A stretch of DNA of 64,000 nt, taken from the IMG/VR virus record IMGVR_UViG_3300017917_003143, positions 279,633 to 343,632 of that record. One strand, 5' to 3'. This document shows positions 59,417 through 64,000 of this stretch, piece by piece. The stretch is from a virus. Under the pieces are notes generated by a model that saw only the letters and a list, made by a program, of their open reading frames with translations, did not search any database and was not told where the DNA came from. A program made the position numbers and the translations under genes. Each line of letters begins with the position of its first letter. Position 1 is the stretch's first letter.

Positions 59417-60070
59417 ATGATAGACCAACTGGAAATGAGAGAAGGCCTTTGGTGGCCAAAAAATGAAGTCAGGTGTTTCAATTGGACCAAGAAAGAATCG
59501 GACCTGCCTGAGCACTTGATGACACATGTTCCTGAAAAGAAAGTCATGGTACAAGCCGGGGGCAACATGGGTTGGTTCACCCAGATATATGCCAAACAGT
59601 TTGAACGGGTGTATGTGTTTGAACCCGATAACATAAATTTCCTTTGCCTGACTCTTAATAATCCCGAGCGCCATGTCATGAAATATCAGGCCTGCATTGG
59701 TAACGAGCGCAACCTGGTCAGTGTGACCTGGAGAGAGGATGATCGAGGTAAAAATCACATAGCCGGCGGACAAGATCTAGTAAAGATGGCCAAGAAGGGC
59801 AAGCAGGCAGACAACATACCCACCTTGATGATCGACGACTTAAATCTTGATGCATGTTCTTACATACACTTGGACATTGAAGGATTTGAATGGTTTGCTC
59901 TTAACGGTGCAGAACAAACAATCAAAAAATATCTGCCGATCATCGCTGTGGAAGAAGCTGGGCACGGCCTGAGATATGACAAACCTTTTCCTGAAGTTGA
60001 AAAATATCTTGCTCAGTTTGGATATAGAATCATAGACAGATATCGACACGAAGCAGTTTTTTCTGTATGA
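59417..60070 (+). CDS. FkbM-family methyltransferase
   Basis: The 217-residue protein has SAM motif I in VMVQAGGNMGWFT (residues 43-55), the acidic end of beta-2 in RVYVFEPDNINF, and the FkbM signature YIHLDIEGFEWFALNGAEQT. FkbM proteins O-methylate sugars or polyketides. Together with the surrounding transferases it points to methylated surface glycans. It starts 1 nt after the previous stop region and its own stop overlaps the next start (ATGA). Confidence 0.88.
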   Translation: MIDQLEMREGLWWPKNEVRCFNWTKKESDLPEHLMTHVPEKKVMVQAGGNMGWFTQIYAKQFERVYVFEPDNINFLCLTLNNPERHVMKYQACIGNERNLVSVTWREDDRGKNHIAGGQDLVKMAKKGKQADNIPTLMIDDLNLDACSYIHLDIEGFEWFALNGAEQTIKKYLPIIAVEEAGHGLRYDKPFPEVEKYLAQFGYRIIDRYRHEAVFSV

Positions 60071-60822
60071 AAGCATTTGTAATCTATTTGCCCACCCGGC
60101 CACACAGCGTTGAATCGTCTGCTGTGATGATAAAAAATCTCAAGAGATACGGAATCGACGCTGAACTGTTTGAAGGGACCACCGGTGACCAAGCCGTAGC
60201 CTTGGCTGAAAAATCTAAAAAAACTCTGTATCCATACAGCATCAAAAACCGAGTGCTTGACGAGCATGATGTTGAGCAGTTGATACGTCCAGAACTATAC
60301 GAAGAATTTAAAAAAAAGCATCGTTATGAAATAATCGAGCGCCAGTTAATCGACGAAACAGAACAAGCCAAGATGAGTCGTCCGGGAGTGATTGGGTGTT
60401 TCTATAGCCACTACAACTTATGGAAACGATGTGTAGATCTTGATGAACCCATCATGATTTTTGAAGATGACGTTAAATTCTATCGTGGTTACTATCCTGT
60501 AGAGTTTGATGGGGTCTTGATCTTGAGCCTGGGAAAAAGCTCGTTTATGTCAGACCCACAAAAGAGCTATCTCGAAAACCCAACAGGCCCTGTACAAGCT
60601 CGTAAATGGCAAAATTTTAGCATGCCTGGCGCCAGTGGTTATGCCATACAGCCCGATGCCGCGAGAGCACTGATTAAATTTTATCGACCTTATTGGTACC
60701 CGGCAGACAATGCTATAAATCAGTTTGTGGTTCCTATACACATCAGTACCTACATCATGGGCCGCAACACTTTGCCCGAGGAAGGAAACATCTCAATGAC
60801 CAAGGCCAAGGATTGGTTATGA
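60067..60822 (+). CDS. Glycosyltransferase, GT25-like
   Basis: The 251-residue protein has MKAFVIYLPTRPHSVESSAV at the start, PGVIGCFYSHYNLWKRCVDL (GC-x-x-SH-x-x-x-W, residues 110-119) and the acidic E133-D-D135 in IMIFEDDVKFY, which are signatures of the GT25 LPS galactosyltransferase family. ASGYAIQPDAARALIKFYRP also fits. GT25 enzymes add sugars to lipopolysaccharide or protein. It overlaps its neighbours by 4 nt on each side. Confidence 0.82.
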   Translation: MKAFVIYLPTRPHSVESSAVMIKNLKRYGIDAELFEGTTGDQAVALAEKSKKTLYPYSIKNRVLDEHDVEQLIRPELYEEFKKKHRYEIIERQLIDETEQAKMSRPGVIGCFYSHYNLWKRCVDLDEPIMIFEDDVKFYRGYYPVEFDGVLILSLGKSSFMSDPQKSYLENPTGPVQARKWQNFSMPGASGYAIQPDAARALIKFYRPYWYPADNAINQFVVPIHISTYIMGRNTLPEEGNISMTKAKDWL

Positions 60823-61727
60823 AGGTAGGAATATTTTACAACTCAATCAGCAATCCTGCCAAGTTTTCCAACAAAGTGATGTTAATGGACAACTTCAAAG
60901 CTGGTGTGCTGGCCAATGGCGATGAAGTAATAGAGTTTAAAGATAACAATTTGCCCAACCAGCCATTGGGTGCTGGATTCGTTCTTGGCTACACGCTGGA
61001 AGATAATTTTAGAAAAAAGATCATTGACTGTTTGCGCAATCAAAACACACCTGCTATCTTTGTTGACAGCAACATCCTGCACTATGCAAGAAAAGAACAC
61101 GAGTGGCACAGATACAGTTTAGGCAGTGTCTACCCAGATTCGGGAACTTATTTCTTTGGAGAACTGGACAGAACCAAGTGGCAAACTTACAGTGCCTGGC
61201 ACAGTGCTGAATTAAAGCCCTGGCGGACAGCAGGACAACACATACTGATACTCTGCCAGAGACCCAAGGGATTTAACATGTTCACAGATCAGGAAGCCTG
61301 GCTAGATGCGACCATTGCCAAGATTCGCAAACATAGCCAACGTCCTATAATGATCCGGATGCACCCTGGTGACGGAACCAGAGAAAAACAAATACACAAG
61401 ATCCAGAAAAAGTACGGAACCACGGTCACGATATCCACGCATGACAACATACGCGAAGCTCTGGTCAATTGTTGGTGTACTGTGGGATTAAACTCAACAC
61501 CAAATGTAGTCGCGGCCATCGAAGGTATACCGGGTTACATCGAAGATCCTCAGCACAGCTGGGCCAACGGAATCGCGTTTACTGACTTGTCTCAGATTGG
61601 GAACCCGCCCAGGCCAGATCGCACAGAGTGGATCCATAAGATTGCCAACATACACTGGAGCAATCAAGAAGTAAGATCGGGAAAACTCTGGTCAACAATC
61701 AAGACTTATATCGAGCAGTCTCGTTGA
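60819..61727 (+). CDS. Putative capsule-type (KpsS/GT-B-like) glycosyltransferase A
   Basis: I use the ATG at 60819 (MKVGIFYNSISN), overlapping the preceding stop; longer frames run into the upstream gene. The 302-residue protein has AGQHILILCQRPKGFNMFTD, RPIMIRMHPGDGT and CTVGLNSTPNVVAAIEGIPG, a layout like capsule polysaccharide synthesis proteins and related GT-B enzymes (RxHP, then NSTxxxxAxxxGxP). The protein at 62509 has the same layout. The last 29 nt overlap the convergent glycosyltransferase gene. Confidence 0.6.
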   Translation: MKVGIFYNSISNPAKFSNKVMLMDNFKAGVLANGDEVIEFKDNNLPNQPLGAGFVLGYTLEDNFRKKIIDCLRNQNTPAIFVDSNILHYARKEHEWHRYSLGSVYPDSGTYFFGELDRTKWQTYSAWHSAELKPWRTAGQHILILCQRPKGFNMFTDQEAWLDATIAKIRKHSQRPIMIRMHPGDGTREKQIHKIQKKYGTTVTISTHDNIREALVNCWCTVGLNSTPNVVAAIEGIPGYIEDPQHSWANGIAFTDLSQIGNPPRPDRTEWIHKIANIHWSNQEVRSGKLWSTIKTYIEQSR

Positions 61728-62490
61728 CGAATACTGCCAATTCTTTCCTGGTGCCTTTGGCAGTCCAAATATAACTGTCAGGGTGCATGTTCCAATCAAT
61801 GTAAGACATAGGTAGTTGCCCATGCTGATATCGAGGAACGATAGGATCTAATACATCTTGATCCAACCCCCAGTAAACATAATCGCGCTCAAACCAAGAT
61901 TTTAATTCTTGTGCGTAATCTGACAGGAATTGTTGGCATGCAGGAGTAGCATTGAGCCAAAGGCCTCCTGCAAGGTATCTGGCACGTTTACCAGTGATGT
62001 GATGTATATAAAAATCGTGTGATTCATTGAGAGCAGGCACGCTCTTCCGTACCACAGCATCTACATCGATGGCCAATACTTGAGTGCGCCGATATAGGTC
62101 AGACAAACGAATGAATCTGGCACAAGCATAGTATGTTTTTTGCAGGCGCTCAATCACGCTACGATCATTGCCTTTGCCCATGGCGTTTAAAGTCCGATCA
62201 TAACGACTTTTTTCTGGCTCTGTGATGGGTACTTGTGCCCAACGCTGTGCGGCTGGTCTAAATAGATCTTCTGTGACGTGTTCCCAGGACACTGAAACTT
62301 TTTTCTCCTGACAAAAATCAATTTGATCGTTGCGTGGATTGAACAAGTGCAAATGTATGCTCAATTTTGTGTTGTGCTGGATACTGTTTATGAACGCATG
62401 ACCGAATTCATCAAAGTATTGTGAGTCACAAGCAGAGTAGACAAATAAATCTTGATGATGGCAGGTTCCGTGTAGCTCGGGTAACTTCAT
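61699..62490 (-). CDS. Glycosyltransferase (GT-A fold, DxD)
   Basis: I place the start at ATG 62490 (MKLPELHGTC), because a late box lies 7 nt upstream; a longer open frame to 62805 overlaps the divergent gene. The 263-residue enzyme has DLFVYSACDSQYFDEFGHAF, a D142-V-D144 motif in TQVLAIDVDAVVRKS, and a C-terminal YWGLDQDVLDPIVPRYQ, typical of GT8/GT24-like enzymes. It is an inverted single-gene island within the sugar cassette. Confidence 0.75.
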   Translation of the reverse strand: MKLPELHGTCHHQDLFVYSACDSQYFDEFGHAFINSIQHNTKLSIHLHLFNPRNDQIDFCQEKKVSVSWEHVTEDLFRPAAQRWAQVPITEPEKSRYDRTLNAMGKGNDRSVIERLQKTYYACARFIRLSDLYRRTQVLAIDVDAVVRKSVPALNESHDFYIHHITGKRARYLAGGLWLNATPACQQFLSDYAQELKSWFERDYVYWGLDQDVLDPIVPRYQHGQLPMSYIDWNMHPDSYIWTAKGTRKELAVFVNETARYKS

Positions 62491-62491
62491 A

Positions 62492-62505
62492 GTTAAATAT
62501 TTAAC
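62492..62505 (+). promoter_or_regulatory. Palindromic divergent late promoter GTTAAATATTTAAC
   Basis: The 14-bp perfect palindrome gives one GTTAAATA box on each strand. The minus box (62505-62498) is 7 nt from the ATG at 62490 and the plus box (62492-62499) is 9 nt from the ATG at 62509. Both genes lack a Shine-Dalgarno. Confidence 0.6.
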
Positions 62506-62508
62506 CTT

Positions 62509-63360
62509 ATGATCATCGCCTATTTTCCAAAACAATGTGCCCAAAACAGTGGTCCTGTCTTGGAAGCCATGCTGGCCAGTTTGAAAGCCGCTGGCCACAC
62601 CTGTGTTGAAAACAGTTATGATGCAGATGCGGCCATCATATGGTCGGTGTTGTGGTCGGGACGCATGGCTCGCAATCATGAAGTCTGGGTGCGATATAGA
62701 GATGCCAAGAAGCCAGTGATCGTAGTAGATGTGGGTGCTTTGTATCGCGGCGAAACCTGGAAGATAGCGGTAAACTCGATCACGGCCAATGGCTATTATG
62801 GACACACAGAAAACCTGGATTGGGATCGCCCTAAAAAGTTAGGCATCAGCTTGGCCATCAACCTCAGTCGTAATCCCAGGATCGTCATTGCGGCACAGCA
62901 TGCCCGCAGTCTACAGGTGGCAGGTTTGGTTAGCATAGAAGGTTGGATCTGGTCTCAGGTGGAAGAACTTAGAAAGGTCACAGACAGGCCCATAGTGGTC
63001 AGACCTCATCCTAGGAGCCCGCTTGATAGCTCCATCCATATCCATTTGCCCAAGGATGTAATAATAGAACAGCCGCAGAAAATAGCCAACACCTACGACA
63101 GCTATAACTTGGCCTTTGATTGCCATGCCATGGTCAACCATAATTCAGGTCCTGGCATACAGGCTGCCTTGGCTGGAACCAGACCCATTGTGGATTCTAG
63201 CAGTCTAGCACACCCAGTCAGCATCCGCATAGAGGACATCGAACAGCCTTACACAGTAGATCGCGATCAGTGGCTGGTAGAAATATGCCACACAGAATAC
63301 ACAGTAGATGAAATAAAACAAGGGCGATGGATAGACCGCCTACAGCCAGGACTCAGATGA
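62509..63360 (+). CDS. Putative capsule-type (KpsS/GT-B-like) glycosyltransferase B
   Basis: The 283-residue protein (MIIAYFPKQCAQNSGPVLEA) has RPIVVRPHPRSPLDSSIHIH and DCHAMVNHNSGPGIQAALAG followed by TRPIVDSSSLAHPVS, the same R-x-HP and NSGPxxxAxxxGTxP layout as the 60819 protein. It probably handles a nucleotide-sugar or polysaccharide. It is driven by one half of the palindromic late promoter. The stop overlaps the next start (ATGA). Confidence 0.6.
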   Translation: MIIAYFPKQCAQNSGPVLEAMLASLKAAGHTCVENSYDADAAIIWSVLWSGRMARNHEVWVRYRDAKKPVIVVDVGALYRGETWKIAVNSITANGYYGHTENLDWDRPKKLGISLAINLSRNPRIVIAAQHARSLQVAGLVSIEGWIWSQVEELRKVTDRPIVVRPHPRSPLDSSIHIHLPKDVIIEQPQKIANTYDSYNLAFDCHAMVNHNSGPGIQAALAGTRPIVDSSSLAHPVSIRIEDIEQPYTVDRDQWLVEICHTEYTVDEIKQGRWIDRLQPGLR

Positions 63361-64000
63361 CAGAAGAAACCAAAGAAGAAAAAAGGAAGCGCAAACTGGA
63401 AGCCATGGCCCAGCGCGATCAAAAAATAACTGCTGGCTTTGTTGACTGTGCTTGCCTTATACATGACACACTCTACGACTGGACTTATGTAGAGCGTCTG
63501 TACAACAGCTTGTGTAGGAATCTGACTCCGCAGGTACGTTTACATGTTTACACAGAAAAGAATCGCCCAGTTCCAGATCATATGATACATCATCCACTGC
63601 AAGAATGGCCTGGCATACGAGGTCCAAAAAGATCCTGGTGGTATAAAATACAGTTGTTTAATTCCCAATATCACAGCAATCCTATGATTTATTTTGATCT
63701 GGATACAGTGATCACAGGAAACATCGATTGGATCTGGCGCTTGCCTACCGCACAGTTTTGGGCAGTGCAAGACTTTAAGTATCTTTTCAAAAGCAGGAAT
63801 CCAGTGATCAATAGTTCCGTGATGTGGTTCAATCCTGCACAATGGAATCATGTCTATCAAGAATTTGACCCAGATGAAATAGTCAGAGCACGTGGAAAAT
63901 GGCACGGTGATCAAGATTTCATACAGGAAAAGATACCCATGGAGAAATGCCGTTATTTTCCCATAGATCAGGTGCGTAGCTGGCGCTGGGAACTCAAAGA
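63357..64000 (+). CDS. Glycosyltransferase, GT-A fold (partial, runs off right edge)
   Basis: The 214 codons visible start MTEETKEEKRKRKLEAMAQR, a basic lead, then the GT core: AGFVDCACLIHDTLYDWTYV, PKRSWWYKIQLFNSQYHSNP, the D114-L-D116 motif in MIYFDLDTVITGNIDW, NSSVMWFNPAQWNHV and KWHGDQDFIQEK. The arrangement is that of GT-A nucleotide-diphospho-sugar transferases. The start overlaps the preceding stop (ATGA). The C-terminal end lies beyond the window. Confidence 0.78.
   Translation, partial: MTEETKEEKRKRKLEAMAQRDQKITAGFVDCACLIHDTLYDWTYVERLYNSLCRNLTPQVRLHVYTEKNRPVPDHMIHHPLQEWPGIRGPKRSWWYKIQLFNSQYHSNPMIYFDLDTVITGNIDWIWRLPTAQFWAVQDFKYLFKSRNPVINSSVMWFNPAQWNHVYQEFDPDEIVRARGKWHGDQDFIQEKIPMEKCRYFPIDQVRSWRWELK

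Noticed and set aside
62491-62805. N-terminal extension of the minus-strand glycosyltransferase to 62805
   Set aside because: It would overlap the first 300 nt of the divergent gene at 62509 and pass through the palindromic promoter; the ATG at 62490 begins the conserved domain.
1-64000. tRNA genes, integrase or lysogeny genes, photosynthesis or other classic auxiliary metabolic genes
   Set aside because: I looked for these in the gaps and gene list and found none. All gaps are shorter than about 130 nt and are accounted for by promoters and hairpins.

Overview
The window is a 64 kb piece of the genome of a tailed, contractile-tail bacteriophage of the T4 superfamily (myovirus morphology, class Caudoviricetes). 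The evidence is a nearly complete set of T4-type virion genes: portal gp20, prohead core proteins, protease gp21, scaffold gp22, major capsid gp23, neck gp13 and gp14, tail-completion gp15, sheath gp18, tube gp19, head-completion gp4, terminase gp16 and gp17. T4-type recombination and nucleotide genes are also present (gp32, UvsX, UvsY, a DexA-like exonuclease, dNMP kinase gp1). Long Gly/Asn-rich fibre proteins and a large sugar-related cassette resemble those of marine and freshwater T4-like phages. No tRNA, integrase, photosynthesis gene or CRISPR was seen, so the host is not identified. Genes are packed tightly (65 CDS calls, many ATGA or TAATG overlaps) and no gap exceeds about 130 bases.

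Layout. 1-250 (-): end of a baseplate gene. 303-8647 (+): tape measure, portal and the head-assembly block. 8717-13224 (+): small structural proteins, two sugar-enzyme-like genes and a stand-alone fibre module. 13252-26489 (+): four very large repeat-built fibre proteins, followed by a second GNG-motif protein. 27145-30283 (-): gp14, gp15 and a NUDIX hydrolase. 30353-33830 (+): a short block with sigma70-type promoters (two unknown genes, gp13, exonuclease, dNMP kinase). 33778-34125 (-): HNH protein. 34228-40783 (+): sheath, tube, tube-like protein, gp4, gp16. 40812-44832 (+): a cluster of proteins that begin with T4-like capsid-targeting peptides. 44832-47343 (+): fibre-like protein and a secreted nuclease. 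47306-47851 (-): HNH endonuclease. 47890-51435 (+): large terminase, a structural unknown and a degenerate oxygenase-like protein; 51401-51964 (-): intact Fe/2OG oxygenase. 52111-56160 (+): gp32, UvsX, radical SAM enzyme, UvsY. 56157-64000: glycosyltransferases, methyltransferases and a cytidylyltransferase-cupin fusion.

Regulation. A TAAATA box matching the T4 late promoter (TATAAATA) lies before about 25 genes on both strands. For a dozen genes the box sits only 5, 7 or 9 nt from the ATG with no Shine-Dalgarno sequence, which predicts leaderless late mRNAs. Consensus sigma70 promoters mark a few probable early genes. Four strong hairpin terminators separate transcription units, and one has its 3' arm doubling as the next gene's ribosome binding site.

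Most interesting: (1) the 40.8-44.8 kb cluster of putative packaged and injected head proteins, with N-terminal tags that align residue by residue with T4 internal proteins; (2) the leaderless late-promoter arrangement; (3) a signal-peptide nuclease; (4) a radical SAM gene between uvsX and uvsY; (5) the modular fibre locus flanked by sugar-enzyme-like genes. All family assignments were made by reading the sequence; no database search was run.
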